Shown here piece by piece: positions 36,576 to 46,111 of a stretch of DNA of 49,949 bases. The position numbers were made by a program, and so were the translations under genes. The stretch comes from Sphingobacteriaceae bacterium. GTDB lineage: Bacteria; Bacteroidota; Bacteroidia; Sphingobacteriales; Sphingobacteriaceae. Numbering within the stretch: the first letter of the stretch is position 1; the number at the start of each line of letters is the position of its first letter. The notes under the pieces were generated by a model. That model was not told where the DNA came from. It did no database searches and worked only from the letters and a program-made list of their open reading frames with translations. The stretch lies in NCBI GenBank assembly GCA_947460875.1, contig CANHGR010000016.1, positions 1 to 49,949 of the forward strand. The letters are read 5' to 3'.

Positions 36576-37789
36576 TTAGGATACAGTTGATCCATAATAA
36601 TTTTAGTTGCGCCTCTATTGTCCTGAACATATTTCCCAGCTTTTTTCCCTGCTGTAATTCTGTTTACCGGTTCTTGCAATTGTTGCATAACTGTTTTAAG
36701 TTCGTATAGGTCTTTGATGCTGAATGCAGCTTCCTGATTTATTAGATCCCGTGCTTCAGGAAATTTAGCGTAGTTCGGTCCAAATATTATTGGCTGGTTA
36801 AATACTGCTGCTTCGAGAGTGTTGTGAATTCCTTTTCCGAAACCACCTCCGATATAAGCGACATGGGTGTATTGATATAATGAGGAAAGCAGGCCGATAT
36901 TATCAATAATTAATACTTTCTTTTCCTTGATAGATTTCTCTTTATCTCTAGCCGAATATTTTATCGCATTTGGAAAAAGAGCATGCAGCTCTTTTATCCG
37001 GAGTTCTGAGATATCGTGCGGAGCAATAATAAATTTCCATGCCGGATAGTCATCACTTAACTTCAATAGGAGTTTTTCGTCCGTTGGCCAAGTACTTCCG
37101 GCAATAAAAACCATTGCATCTGCGCAAAAGGCTTCGATAAGTGGCAAAGATTTAGGTGTGGAAGCATTTTTAGCAACCCGATCCAAACGGGTGTCGCCGC
37201 TAATAGTCACATTCAAAATTCCTATCGCGTTTAGCAGTTTTTTGCTATTGTCATCCTGAACAAAAATCTTGGTTATCAAACTTAACATTTTGCGTTGCAG
37301 ACCCCCATACCATCGAAAAAAAGACTGCCGCTCCCAAAAAAATGCAGAAATTACATAGAGAGGAATTTTACTCTTTTTCAGCTCATTAAAATAATGATAC
37401 CAGAAATCATATTTAGTAAAAATTGCTATTTCTGGGTTAATCTGCCGGATGAATTTTTTTGCATGGGTAGGAGTGTCAATCGGTAGGTAAAACACCTTTT
37501 CTGCAAGTGGGTGGTTTTTATGAACTTCATATCCTGATGGTGAAAAAAAACTTATTATTATATTCTTTTCCGGGAATTTGTTTTTGACAGCTTCAAGAAC
37601 AGGTCGGCCTTGTTCAAATTCTCCTAATGACGGAAAATGGAACCACACCTTTTTGATATCTGTACTTTCGTAAGAACTGAAAACTTCCTTCTGGCCTCTC
37701 AACCATGCCTTCGCTTTTGGATTGCATGGGGCATAAATCCAAAGTAACAAACGGAATGCCGAAATACTTAAATTATAGAGAAAAAGCAT
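36572..37789 (-). CDS. waaA: 3-deoxy-D-manno-octulosonic acid (Kdo) transferase
   Basis: WaaA adds Kdo to lipid A precursor, linking lipid A to the LPS core. The 405-residue protein has an N-terminal membrane anchor (YNLSISAFRLLLWIYA), the catalytic Glu in SLGEFEQGRPV, and a GT-B fold. The nucleotide-sugar domain shows SGDTRLDRV, FIAGSTWPTDE and the family block GGGFGKGIHNTLEAAVF. It is divergent from ugd across 65 bases, beside a cluster of nucleotide-sugar genes that fits surface polysaccharide or LPS work. Confidence 0.93.
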   Translation of the reverse strand: MLFLYNLSISAFRLLLWIYAPCNPKAKAWLRGQKEVFSSYESTDIKKVWFHFPSLGEFEQGRPVLEAVKNKFPEKNIIISFFSPSGYEVHKNHPLAEKVFYLPIDTPTHAKKFIRQINPEIAIFTKYDFWYHYFNELKKSKIPLYVISAFFWERQSFFRWYGGLQRKMLSLITKIFVQDDNSKKLLNAIGILNVTISGDTRLDRVAKNASTPKSLPLIEAFCADAMVFIAGSTWPTDEKLLLKLSDDYPAWKFIIAPHDISELRIKELHALFPNAIKYSARDKEKSIKEKKVLIIDNIGLLSSLYQYTHVAYIGGGFGKGIHNTLEAAVFNQPIIFGPNYAKFPEARDLINQEAAFSIKDLYELKTVMQQLQEPVNRITAGKKAGKYVQDNRGATKIIMDQLYPN

Positions 37790-37854
37790 TTTAAAAGTTA
37801 ATTCTTATCTTCGTCGAAAGTAACGTTTAATCTTTCAAAAGCGAATACAAAAAT

Positions 37855-39180
37855 ATGAAAATTGCAGTTGTAGGTACAGGATATGTTGGATTAGTAACAG
37901 GGACCTGTCTTGCAGAAACTGGCAATACAGTTACTTGTGTTGACATTAATGAACAAAAAGTTAAATTAATGCAAAGTGGGCAAATTCCGATCTACGAGCC
38001 CGGACTAGAGATGTTGTTTCACCGAAATATCGAACAAAGTCGCCTTACCTTTACGACGAATCTTGTTGAGGCTGTGAAGGACGCGAAAATTGTTTTCCTG
38101 GCACTGCCCACGCCTCCCGGTGAAGGCGGAGCGGCAGATTTGAGTTATGTATTAGGTGCAGCTGAGAGCCTGGCAAAAATTATCATTAATTATAAACTTA
38201 TTGTTACTAAATCTACTGTGCCGGTTGGAACAGCGGATAAAGTGAAAGCTGTATTTGAAAAGCATTTGGACAAGACCTCCGGTGGAGAAGTAGATGTCGT
38301 TTCAAATCCGGAATTTTTAAGGGAAGGGGTTGCCGTTGATGATTTTATGAAGCCAGATCGGGTTGTTATCGGCACAAAAAGCGAGAGAGCGCAGAAGATA
38401 ATGTCGGAACTTTATTCCCCTTATGTAAGGCAAGGAAATCCGATTATATTTATGGATGAGCGTTCTTCTGAGCTTACTAAATATGCTGCAAATTCATTCC
38501 TTGCTACAAAAATTTCTTTTATGAATGAGATCGCAAATCTTTGCGAACTGGTGGGTGCGGATGTTGACGCTATAAGGCGTGGGATCGGTGCAGATGAACG
38601 GATCGGAAAGCGTTTTTTGTTTCCTGGAATTGGTTATGGAGGCAGCTGTTTCCCGAAAGATGTTCAAGCATTGGTTCAGTCTGCATCAGAGCATACATAT
38701 GATTTCAAAATATTAAATTCTGTATTAGAAGTAAACGCATTACAGAAAAAAATATTAGTCGAGAAATTACTTAATTACTATAAAGGCGATATTAAAGGGA
38801 AGAAATTTGCATTATGGGGTTTGGCGTTTAAACCTGAAACGGACGACATCAGAGAAGCACCGGCTCTCGATATAATTGAAAATTTGTTGGAATATGGCGC
38901 GACGATAACGGCGTTTGATCCACAGGCTATGAGCCAGGTAAAGAATATATTTGGCGAAAAGATAAGTTTTTCTTCTAATCAATATGATGCGCTGGAAGGT
39001 GCAGATGCATTAGTGATTGCTACAGAGTGGTCGCTCTTCAGAAATCCCGATTTTGATAGAATGGAAAGTTTAATTAAGCATAAGGTAATTTTTGACGGAC
39101 GAAATCTCTACGATTTGCAGAAAATGATCGATCTTGGATATTATTACAATAGCATTGGTCGTAAATTAGTTCAATTATGA
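37855..39180 (+). CDS. ugd: UDP-glucose 6-dehydrogenase
   Basis: Ugd oxidises UDP-glucose to UDP-glucuronate with two NAD+. The NAD-binding N-terminus is [19 protein letters not shown], the substrate Lys lies in [14 protein letters not shown], and the catalytic Cys265 is in [14 protein letters not shown]. The C-terminal domain ([20 protein letters not shown]) completes the 441 residues. Its stop overlaps the start of the next gene as ATGA. This suggests coupled translation with the enzyme that uses its product. Confidence 0.96.
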   Translation: MKIAVVGTGYVGLVTGTCLAETGNTVTCVDINEQKVKLMQSGQIPIYEPGLEMLFHRNIEQSRLTFTTNLVEAVKDAKIVFLALPTPPGEGGAADLSYVLGAAESLAKIIINYKLIVTKSTVPVGTADKVKAVFEKHLDKTSGGEVDVVSNPEFLREGVAVDDFMKPDRVVIGTKSERAQKIMSELYSPYVRQGNPIIFMDERSSELTKYAANSFLATKISFMNEIANLCELVGADVDAIRRGIGADERIGKRFLFPGIGYGGSCFPKDVQALVQSASEHTYDFKILNSVLEVNALQKKILVEKLLNYYKGDIKGKKFALWGLAFKPETDDIREAPALDIIENLLEYGATITAFDPQAMSQVKNIFGEKISFSSNQYDALEGADALVIATEWSLFRNPDFDRMESLIKHKVIFDGRNLYDLQKMIDLGYYYNSIGRKLVQL

Positions 39181-40160
39181 ATTCGGGAAAAAGAATTCTG
39201 ATCACGGGTGCGGCCGGATTTCTGGGCTCGCATCTCTGCGACAGGTTTATTAAAGAAGGTTTCGATGTTATTGGTATGGATAATCTAATAACCGGCGACC
39301 TGCGCAACATCGAACATCTGTTCAAACTCCCGAACTTCGAGTTTTACGAACACGATGTTTCTAAATTTGTTTATGTCCCGGGCAACTTAGATTATATCCT
39401 ACATTTTGCATCTCCGGCTAGTCCGATAGATTATTTAAAAATCCCAATTCAAACCTTAAAAGTTGGTTCATTGGGGACACATAATTTGCTTGGGCTTGCA
39501 AGAGTAAAAAAAGCACGAATACTTGTGGCATCAACATCTGAAGTCTATGGAGATCCAACTGTGAATCCTCAGCCTGAAGAGTATTGGGGCAATGTCAACC
39601 CTGTCGGCCCCAGAGGGGTTTACGATGAGGCTAAGCGCTTTCAGGAAGCGATTACAATGGCCTATCATACATTTCACGGATTAGAAACTCGGATTATACG
39701 TATTTTCAATACCTACGGCCCAAGAATGCGCCTTAATGATGGCCGGGTTTTGCCTGCCTTTATAGGCCAAGCTTTACGAGGTGAAGATTTGACAGTTTTT
39801 GGAGATGGATCGCAAACTCGCTCTTTCTGCTATGTGGATGATTTAGTAGAGGGAATCTGTCGTCTGTTATTCAGTGATTATTCGCAGCCAATGAATATTG
39901 GAAATCCCGATGAAATTACGATAAAGCAGTTTGGTGATGAAATCATCAAACTTACCGGTACAAGTCAGAAATTAATTCTCAAGCCCTTGCCAACCGACGA
40001 TCCAAAACAACGCAGACCTGATATTACTAAAGCACGGTCAATTCTCGGTTGGGAGCCCAAAATATCTAGGGCCGAAGGCTTGAAAATAACCTATGAATAC
40101 TTTAAATCGCTCCCGGAAAAGGAAATTCTACATAAAGACTTTACTTATTTTAATAAATAA
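39177..40160 (+). CDS. uxs: UDP-glucuronate decarboxylase (UDP-xylose synthase)
   Basis: UXS decarboxylates UDP-glucuronate to UDP-xylose. This extended SDR has the Rossmann motif GAAGFLGSH, and the catalytic segment STSEVYGDP with YDEAKR provides the Tyr and Lys. [12 protein letters not shown], with [17 protein letters not shown], is characteristic of UXS and not of epimerases. The 327-residue length matches single-domain bacterial UXS. It overlaps ugd by four bases and galE by one base. Its substrate is the ugd product. Confidence 0.9.
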   Translation: MNSGKRILITGAAGFLGSHLCDRFIKEGFDVIGMDNLITGDLRNIEHLFKLPNFEFYEHDVSKFVYVPGNLDYILHFASPASPIDYLKIPIQTLKVGSLGTHNLLGLARVKKARILVASTSEVYGDPTVNPQPEEYWGNVNPVGPRGVYDEAKRFQEAITMAYHTFHGLETRIIRIFNTYGPRMRLNDGRVLPAFIGQALRGEDLTVFGDGSQTRSFCYVDDLVEGICRLLFSDYSQPMNIGNPDEITIKQFGDEIIKLTGTSQKLILKPLPTDDPKQRRPDITKARSILGWEPKISRAEGLKITYEYFKSLPEKEILHKDFTYFNK

Positions 40161-41185
40161 TGAAACCTAAAATCCTTGTAACCGGGGGAACGGGATATAT
40201 TGGTTCTCATACTGTCGTCGAGCTACAAAAGAAAGGTTTTGAAGTTGTTATTATCGATAACTTGTCAAATTCGAGCATTAAAATACTCAATCAAATCGCT
40301 CAAATTACTGGTATAATGCCAGAGTTTATTAATATTGATCTTAGTGATGAAAAGTTAGTGACTGATTTTGCCGCTTCAAGGGATGATATTCAATCGATCA
40401 TACATTTTGCGGCATTTAAAGCAGTTGGAGAATCGGTTCAATTTCCCTTAAAGTATTATAGGAATAACTTGTTTTCTCTAATAAATCTACTCACTGCTTT
40501 TTCCGGGCGCGAGATTCAATTTGTATTTTCTTCCTCTTGTACCGTTTACGGACAGCCTACTTTTTTGCCTGTAACAGAAAGTGCTCCATTAACACAGCCC
40601 GAATCGTCTTATGGGAACACAAAACAAATTTCAGAAGAAATTTTGTTGGAGACGGCGAGCTCAAGTGGAAATTTTAGCGTTATTTCCTTAAGATATTTTA
40701 ATCCTGTCGGCGCCCATGAGTCTGCCTTAATTGGAGAACTTCCTAGTGGTGTTCCACAAAATTTAGTGCCATTTATAACCCAAAGCGCTATTGGTAAACG
40801 AGGCCCCATTACCGTTTTTGGTAATGATTACGACACCCCGGATGGGAGTTGTGTTAGAGACTATATTCATGTGGTTGACCTCGCTAAAGCCCATGTTGCC
40901 GCATTAAAAAAGTTAGAGTCGAACACGGGCGGAAAATACGACGTTTTTAACGTCGGAACCGGGAAAGGTAGTTCGGTGTTTGAAGTTATTAGAGCCTTCG
41001 AAAATTCAACCGGAGTTAAGCTTAATTACAAGATCGGACAGCGGAGAATGGGGGATATCGAAAAAGTTTGGGGTGATGTGACAAAATCAGAGACTGAATT
41101 AAATTGGAAAGCAGAATTAGGCCTCGAAGACATGTTGCGTTCTGCTTGGGCTTGGGAGGAATACCTAAATTCTAATCCGGTTTAA
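40160..41185 (+). CDS. galE: UDP-glucose 4-epimerase
   Basis: GalE interconverts UDP-glucose and UDP-galactose (and possibly the N-acetyl forms). It shows the motif VTGGTGYIGSHTVVEL, the catalytic Ser in SSSCTVYGQP, and YGNTKQ with the Tyr-x3-Lys pair. The C-terminal family block NVGTGKGSSVFEVI is present. The length is 341. Its ATG overlaps the UXS stop as TAATG, and rfbB starts one base after its stop, so the four genes are very tightly coupled. Confidence 0.94.
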   Translation: MKPKILVTGGTGYIGSHTVVELQKKGFEVVIIDNLSNSSIKILNQIAQITGIMPEFINIDLSDEKLVTDFAASRDDIQSIIHFAAFKAVGESVQFPLKYYRNNLFSLINLLTAFSGREIQFVFSSSCTVYGQPTFLPVTESAPLTQPESSYGNTKQISEEILLETASSSGNFSVISLRYFNPVGAHESALIGELPSGVPQNLVPFITQSAIGKRGPITVFGNDYDTPDGSCVRDYIHVVDLAKAHVAALKKLESNTGGKYDVFNVGTGKGSSVFEVIRAFENSTGVKLNYKIGQRRMGDIEKVWGDVTKSETELNWKAELGLEDMLRSAWAWEEYLNSNPV

Positions 41186-41186
41186 G

Positions 41187-42239
41187 ATGAAGAAGATACT
41201 AATTACCGGTGGAGCCGGGTTTATTGGTTCGCACGTCGTGCGAAGATTTGTTAAATCCTACCCAGATTATCTAATCGTTAATCTCGATAAGCTTACATAT
41301 GCGGGCAATCTTGCAAATTTGAAAGACCTTGATAGTCACTCAAACTATAGATTTATAAAAGCAGACATCGTCGATTCAGACTTTATCGATCGCTTATTCC
41401 TAAATGAGCAGTTCGATGCAGTCATTCACCTCGCGGCTGAATCACATGTTGACCGTTCCATTGCTAGCCCAATTGATTTCGTAATGACTAATGTAGTGGG
41501 AACAGTCAACCTGCTTAATGCTGCTCGAAAGGCGTGGAAAGGCGACTATCTCAACAAGAGATTTTATCATATTTCTACAGACGAAGTTTATGGCGCATTA
41601 GGCAAAACTGGCATGTTTACGGAAGAAACCGCATATGATCCACATAGTCCGTATTCCGCATCCAAAGCCAGCTCAGATCATTTTGTGCGCGCTTATGTTG
41701 ATACTTATGGCATGAATGCTGTGATTTCTAATTGTTCAAATAATTACGGTTCACATCATTTTCCGGAAAAATTAATTCCACTTGCAATCAATAATATAAA
41801 AAATAATAAACCGGTGCCGGTTTATGGAACAGGCGAAAATGTTCGCGATTGGCTTTGGGTTGAAGATCATGCCCGAGCAATAGACCTAATCTTTCATAAA
41901 GGGGTAACTGGTCAGACTTATAATATAGGTGGACACAATGAGTGGAAGAACATTGATTTAATTCATTTGCTATGCAGAATAATGGACCGGAAATTAAACC
42001 GAGAAGAGGGTTCATCGGCTAAACTAATCACTTTTGTTACGGATCGTGCGGGACATGATCTGCGGTACGCTATAGATTCTTCAAAGCTCCAGCGAGAGTT
42101 GGATTGGATGCCAAGCCTGCAATTTGAAGAGGGTTTGGAGAAAACGGTCGAATGGTATCTAGAGAATGATGAATGGCTTAACGATGTTACATCAGGTCAT
42201 TATTTGGCATACTATGAAGAGCAGTACGTTAACCGTTGA
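41187..42239 (+). CDS. rfbB: dTDP-glucose 4,6-dehydratase
   Basis: RfbB makes dTDP-4-keto-6-deoxyglucose, the entry to rhamnose and other deoxysugars. The 350-residue SDR has ITGGAGFIGSHVVRRF, HLAAESHVDRSI, the active-site STDEVYGALG with the Thr-Asp-Glu triad, YSASKASSDH, and VYGTGENVRDWLWVEDH. The rest of the rhamnose set (rfbA, rfbC, rfbD) is not in this window. It ends the nucleotide-sugar operon and converges on the permease gene 18 bases away. Confidence 0.93.
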   Translation: MKKILITGGAGFIGSHVVRRFVKSYPDYLIVNLDKLTYAGNLANLKDLDSHSNYRFIKADIVDSDFIDRLFLNEQFDAVIHLAAESHVDRSIASPIDFVMTNVVGTVNLLNAARKAWKGDYLNKRFYHISTDEVYGALGKTGMFTEETAYDPHSPYSASKASSDHFVRAYVDTYGMNAVISNCSNNYGSHHFPEKLIPLAINNIKNNKPVPVYGTGENVRDWLWVEDHARAIDLIFHKGVTGQTYNIGGHNEWKNIDLIHLLCRIMDRKLNREEGSSAKLITFVTDRAGHDLRYAIDSSKLQRELDWMPSLQFEEGLEKTVEWYLENDEWLNDVTSGHYLAYYEEQYVNR

Positions 42240-42257
42240 ACTAATAGATTTACAATT

Positions 42258-43490
42258 TTATTCGTACCTCAAAGAGTCTACAGGATCTAATTTTGATGCC
42301 TTTGATGCCGGATAGAAACCAGATATTAACCCCACACCAACACATACAACAACACCCAATGCCATCCAATTCCAGGGAATTATAAAACTGGCGCCAAGTA
42401 CCATCGCCACTAAATTGCCAATTGATATTCCTAAGATAATACCTGTTACTCCACCCAGTAGACAAATAACAATAGCTTCTATCAGGAATTGTCGTCTAAT
42501 AACAGTCGGTGTAGCACCAATTGCTTTTCGGATTCCAATCTCACGCGTCCGCTCTGTAACAGAAACGAGCATAATGTTCATTAACCCAATCGATGCACCA
42601 ACCAATGTAATCAAACCAATAACAACCGCTGCTAAAGTGATCCATTTTAAGTTTTCAAGCAAGGTCTGAGCGATCGCATCGCTCTTTGTAATTTCAAAGT
42701 TATCCTGAAGGCCCGCTTTTAATCCTCGGATGTTTCTAAAAATTGCAGTCGCTTCGCCACTTGCCGCTTCAGACTGCTGCGGGTCATTAGTCATTACCGA
42801 AATCGTGTAGGATGGATTGGCGCTCGTCATGATTTGTCTTGATTTGATCAAGGGGATGACGCAGACTTTGTCTCCCCCAAATCCGAGGCTCGATCCTTTT
42901 TCAGCATATAAGCCTATAATTCTAAATCTTGAGCTACCGATGGTGATCATCTTTTCAATCGGGTCAAGATTTGGGAATAATCTTGTTTTAATTTCACTGC
43001 CAATTATAACAACATTACTCCCAAATTCTAATTCACCTTTTGAGAAATTCCTTCCCGAGGCAATTTTGTAACCACCGGTCGAGGAATAGTTGTCATCTGC
43101 TCCAAGTACAGCTATATTGGGGTTTGTTTTTTCATTCGCATATTTAACGGTAGCATTTTGCGACGCAAATGTGTTGACAGAAACAATTGCTGGGAAATTA
43201 AACGAATTTTTAAAATTGATAGCTTCATCAAAAGTAATCGCGGGATAACGTTTCGGCTGCTGACCTCCCCCGCCGATCCGGATACCTATCCCTCGGTTCC
43301 TTATGGTAAAGGAATTAGCCCCCATACTTGAAAAGGTGCTATTAAGGGAGCTTTTGATGGCATCGATAGAAGTTAAAATACCAACAAGTGCGGTCAGACC
43401 GATCGCAATGATTAAAGCCGTTAAAAATGTGCGGAGTTTGTTACTGCTGATTGACTGTAGCGCCAGCTTAATATTCTCCTTATAACTCAT
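42258..43490 (-). CDS. MacB/FtsX-type ABC transporter permease
   Basis: The 410-residue protein has one N-terminal helix after the motif [17 protein letters not shown] periplasmic MacB-like domain of about 220 residues follows, and three C-terminal helices with the conserved block [17 protein letters not shown], which contacts the ATPase. Such permeases work with a MacB-type ATPase and often a membrane-fusion protein in lipoprotein or peptide export, but neither partner is next to this gene. Two ATG codons are possible (43502 and 43490); I chose the second, which gives the usual [11 protein letters not shown] start. The A-type carrier terminator lies 24 bases upstream. Confidence 0.88.
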   Translation of the reverse strand: MSYKENIKLALQSISSNKLRTFLTALIIAIGLTALVGILTSIDAIKSSLNSTFSSMGANSFTIRNRGIGIRIGGGGQQPKRYPAITFDEAINFKNSFNFPAIVSVNTFASQNATVKYANEKTNPNIAVLGADDNYSSTGGYKIASGRNFSKGELEFGSNVVIIGSEIKTRLFPNLDPIEKMITIGSSRFRIIGLYAEKGSSLGFGGDKVCVIPLIKSRQIMTSANPSYTISVMTNDPQQSEAASGEATAIFRNIRGLKAGLQDNFEITKSDAIAQTLLENLKWITLAAVVIGLITLVGASIGLMNIMLVSVTERTREIGIRKAIGATPTVIRRQFLIEAIVICLLGGVTGIILGISIGNLVAMVLGASFIIPWNWMALGVVVCVGVGLISGFYPASKASKLDPVDSLRYE

Positions 43491-43513
43491 TTCAATCGCC
43501 ATACTTATAAAAA

Positions 43514-43546
43514 TAAAAAAAGTCCCGATGAATTTGACATCAGGAC
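43514..43546 (-). terminator. Intrinsic terminator after the A-type Fe-S carrier gene
   Basis: On the minus strand GTCCTGATG pairs with CATCGGGAC (nine pairs, one G-U) around a 7-base loop and is followed by seven T. It begins 23 bases after the carrier stop and ends 24 bases before the permease ATG. Confidence 0.87.
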
Positions 43547-43568
43547 CCCTGGAAATGTTACATTTTAT

Positions 43569-43922
43569 TTAAACTGCGAAAGAAGTTCCACAGCCACAGG
43601 TGCTGCTGGCATTTGGATTATTAAAAGTGAAGCCGCGTGCATTTAGCCCATTTTGAAAATCCACAACCATTCCGGCCAAGTAAAGTCCATGTGCTTTATG
43701 CATATAAACTTTTATACCATCAATATAAAATTCCTGATCTCCTTCTTTTTTTTGATCGAATCCTAGTACATAGCTCATCCCCGAACACCCACCGCCTTCA
43801 ACACCCAGCCTAAGACCGAAATCTTCAGCTAATTCTTGCTGTTGTATAAGTTTTCTAATCTCCTGTTTTGCGCCTTCGCTCAAGGAAACCGGCGCAATTG
43901 CATCTATTGTATCAGTGCTCAT
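43569..43922 (-). CDS. A-type iron-sulfur carrier protein (HesB/IscA family)
   Basis: A-type carriers pass Fe-S clusters to target enzymes. The 117-residue protein has the three conserved cysteines: one in EGGGCSGMSYVLGF and two in SSTCGCGTSF near the C-terminus. The track through LSEGAKQEIRKL and GVEGGGCSG is typical. The longer reading frame starts at 44000, but the ATG at 43922 gives the family's usual length and lies 20 bases after a good -7 box. It is divergent from the small membrane protein gene. IscA, ErpA and SufA cannot be separated from the sequence alone. Confidence 0.92.
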   Translation of the reverse strand: MSTDTIDAIAPVSLSEGAKQEIRKLIQQQELAEDFGLRLGVEGGGCSGMSYVLGFDQKKEGDQEFYIDGIKVYMHKAHGLYLAGMVVDFQNGLNARGFTFNNPNASSTCGCGTSFAV

Positions 43923-43942
43923 AATACTTACTTTTGAACATA

Positions 43943-43950
43943 CAAATATA
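43943..43950 (-). promoter_or_regulatory. Bacteroidetes -7 box for the A-type carrier
   Basis: The minus strand reads TATATTTG, an exact TAnnTTTG match, 20 bases before the ATG at 43922. It supports that start over the upstream codon at 44000. No -33 TTG was found. Confidence 0.5.
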
Positions 43951-43957
43951 AGTGAAA

Positions 43958-43987
43958 TTGCACACTTTTGCTTTGTTTGTACGTTTC
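43958..43987 (+). promoter_or_regulatory. Promoter of the membrane protein gene at 44008
   Basis: TTG (43958-43960), a 19-base spacer and TACGTTTC (43980-43987) match the Bacteroidetes promoter with one mismatch in the last base. The ATG is 20 bases further. It lies beside the opposite-facing promoter of the A-type carrier. Confidence 0.5.
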
Positions 43988-44007
43988 CTAACAATTGCAA
44001 TCTTAAT

Positions 44008-44538
44008 ATGGATATAGTAACTTACCTTCTAGAGATTAGTAAATACACGTTTTCGGGCTTGATAGTTGTTTACGCAGCTTTTTATCTCCACAAAGGCTAT
44101 TCTGAGAGAACTAAAATGATTGAAATATTACAATTGAAGAAGGCATCACAATCACAGCTCCTGCCGCTCCGACTTCAGGCATATGAGCGCCTAATACTAC
44201 TTGTAGAACGCTTAAATCCTGCTAATTTATTACTGAGACTTCATTCTGGTGATAGAAGCGCCGGCGAAATGCGTCAATTAATTATATCGGAGGTTCGTTC
44301 CGAATTTTTGCATAACATTTCTCAGCAGCTATACGCAAGCGAGCGGGCGTGGCAAATAACTAAGAGAATTAAAGATGATACGATAGCTCTGGTTAACAGC
44401 GCAGCAAAAAATTTGCCGGATGATAGTTCTTCATTAGAGCTTAATAAAGCAATTTTGACGCATTTGGCTGGGCTCGATGAAAATCCTTATGACACAGCAT
44501 TATTTGTTATAAAACAGGATATTCATCAGTTGTTTTAA
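44008..44538 (+). CDS. Conserved membrane-anchored protein of unknown function
   Basis: The 176-residue protein has one N-terminal membrane helix (about residues 12-30, [17 protein letters not shown]), followed by a helical cytoplasmic part. That part includes [19 protein letters not shown] and [20 protein letters not shown] recognise the pattern from Bacteroidetes genomes but no named function. A longer frame from 43915 would run through the promoter and has no good start; the ATG at 44008 is preferred. It lies 25 bases upstream of the mutase gene on the same strand and may be co-transcribed with it. Confidence 0.75.
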   Translation: MDIVTYLLEISKYTFSGLIVVYAAFYLHKGYSERTKMIEILQLKKASQSQLLPLRLQAYERLILLVERLNPANLLLRLHSGDRSAGEMRQLIISEVRSEFLHNISQQLYASERAWQITKRIKDDTIALVNSAAKNLPDDSSSLELNKAILTHLAGLDENPYDTALFVIKQDIHQLF

Positions 44539-44550
44539 ATTTTTCAATAG

Positions 44551-44559
44551 AAAAGGAGG
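44551..44559 (+). promoter_or_regulatory. Strong Shine-Dalgarno sequence before the mutase gene
   Basis: AAAAGGAGG lies four bases before the ATG at 44564. It fixes that start. I saw no comparable Shine-Dalgarno sequence before the other genes here, as expected for Bacteroidetes. Confidence 0.65.
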
Positions 44560-44563
44560 CCCA

Positions 44564-46111
44564 ATGTCCGATAGGAAATTTATCACCACCTCAGGTATCA
44601 ACGTACTCGAAGTATATTCTAAACAGAAGGATATCTCAGAATTGCCCGGCGAGTTTCCCTTTACCCGAGGTATTCAAAAGGACATGTATAGAGGCAAACT
44701 ATGGACGATGAGGCAATACGCCGGTTTTTCTACCCCTGAAGAATCTAACAAGCGGTATCATTATCTTTTGCAACAAGGCACAACCGGACTGTCAGTTGCA
44801 TTCGACCTGCCCACGCAGATCGGTTACGACTCTAATCATGCACTTGCGGAAGGCGAAGTAGGTAAGGTTGGAGTGCCGATCGATTCGTTGCGTGATATGG
44901 AAATATTATTTAATGGTATTACGCTACAGTCTATAACCACTTCAATGACGATCAATGCCACTGCAGCGATCCTGATGGCTATGTATATTGCGGTGGCTAA
45001 AAAGCAGGGGGCAGATATTAAAGAGATTTCCGGAACAGTGCAAAATGATATTCTTAAAGAGTATGCAGCTAGAGGTACTTATATCTTTCCTCCGAAGCCC
45101 TCGATGCGCTTAATTAATGACCTTTTTGAATATTGCTCTAAAGAAACGCCGAAATGGAATACAATTTCTGTTTCCGGATACCATATCCGCGAAGCCGGCT
45201 CTACAGCCGTGCAGGAACTTGCATTCACATTATCTAATGGTAAGGCATATTTGAAGGCCGCGATTGAAAAGGGACTGGATATCAATTTATTTGGTAAGCG
45301 GGTTTCATTTTTTTTTAACTGTCACAATAACTTTTTTGAAGAGATCGCTAAGTTCAGGGCGGCACGGCGTATGTGGGCTCAGATAACCAAAGAGCTAGGG
45401 GCAACTGATCCGGCGGCTCAGAAGCTTCGTTTCCATACGCAAACCGGAGGATCTACCCTAACTGCGCAGCAGCCACTTAACAATATCATACGCGTAACTA
45501 ACCAAGCTTTAGCAGCAGTACTCGGAGGAACTCAGTCCCTTCATACCAATGGTTTTGATGAAGCATTATCATTACCGGGAGAGGCCGCGGCAAAAATTGC
45601 CTTGCGCACCCAACAGATCATCGCTTTTGAATCCGGAGTGCCAGACACTGCCGACCCATTGGCCGGTTCCTTCTTCGTTGAAGCCCTAACCGATCAAGTT
45701 GAAGCTGCCGCTTGGGAGTATATAGAAAAAATTGATGCGATGGGAGGCGCTGTTAGTGCTATCGAATCGGGTTATATGCAACAAGAAATTGCTAACTCAT
45801 CTTTTGAATATCAACTTGAAGTTGAAAATGGAGATAGAATCATTGTTGGAGTAAACAGTTATACAGATACCGAAAGTATTGATCCTGATCTTCTTCGAGT
45901 TGACGACTCAATAAGAATCCTGCAAATGAACAAATTAGCGAAGGTTAAGGCAGATCGAAATCATGCTGACGTAATATTGAAGCTCGAAAATTTACGACTT
46001 GCTGCTCAAGGCGACGCTAATTTAATGCCACTTATTCTCGAATCTGTGGAAGCCTATGCAACTGTAGGTGAAATCTCAGATTCATTACGAACCGTTTTCG
46101 GCGAATACTAG
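44564..46111 (+). CDS. Methylmalonyl-CoA mutase catalytic subunit without B12 domain
   Basis: The 515 residues match the TIM-barrel catalytic half of B12-dependent acyl-CoA mutases ([31 protein letters not shown]). Aligning by spacing to the P. shermanii enzyme, Y52, R170 and H207 correspond to Tyr89, Arg207 and His244, including identical distances (118 and 37). Isobutyryl- and 2-hydroxyisobutyryl-CoA mutases differ at the first two, so methylmalonyl/succinyl-CoA is the likely substrate. The cobalamin-binding domain with DxHxxG is absent from the C-terminus and from this window, so a separate small subunit is needed. It starts after a strong Shine-Dalgarno sequence. Confidence 0.87.
   Translation: MSDRKFITTSGINVLEVYSKQKDISELPGEFPFTRGIQKDMYRGKLWTMRQYAGFSTPEESNKRYHYLLQQGTTGLSVAFDLPTQIGYDSNHALAEGEVGKVGVPIDSLRDMEILFNGITLQSITTSMTINATAAILMAMYIAVAKKQGADIKEISGTVQNDILKEYAARGTYIFPPKPSMRLINDLFEYCSKETPKWNTISVSGYHIREAGSTAVQELAFTLSNGKAYLKAAIEKGLDINLFGKRVSFFFNCHNNFFEEIAKFRAARRMWAQITKELGATDPAAQKLRFHTQTGGSTLTAQQPLNNIIRVTNQALAAVLGGTQSLHTNGFDEALSLPGEAAAKIALRTQQIIAFESGVPDTADPLAGSFFVEALTDQVEAAAWEYIEKIDAMGGAVSAIESGYMQQEIANSSFEYQLEVENGDRIIVGVNSYTDTESIDPDLLRVDDSIRILQMNKLAKVKADRNHADVILKLENLRLAAQGDANLMPLILESVEAYATVGEISDSLRTVFGEY

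Noticed and set aside
44564-46111. 2-hydroxyisobutyryl- or isobutyryl-CoA mutase
   Set aside because: Both discriminating positions (Tyr52 and Arg170 by spacing) match methylmalonyl-CoA mutase.
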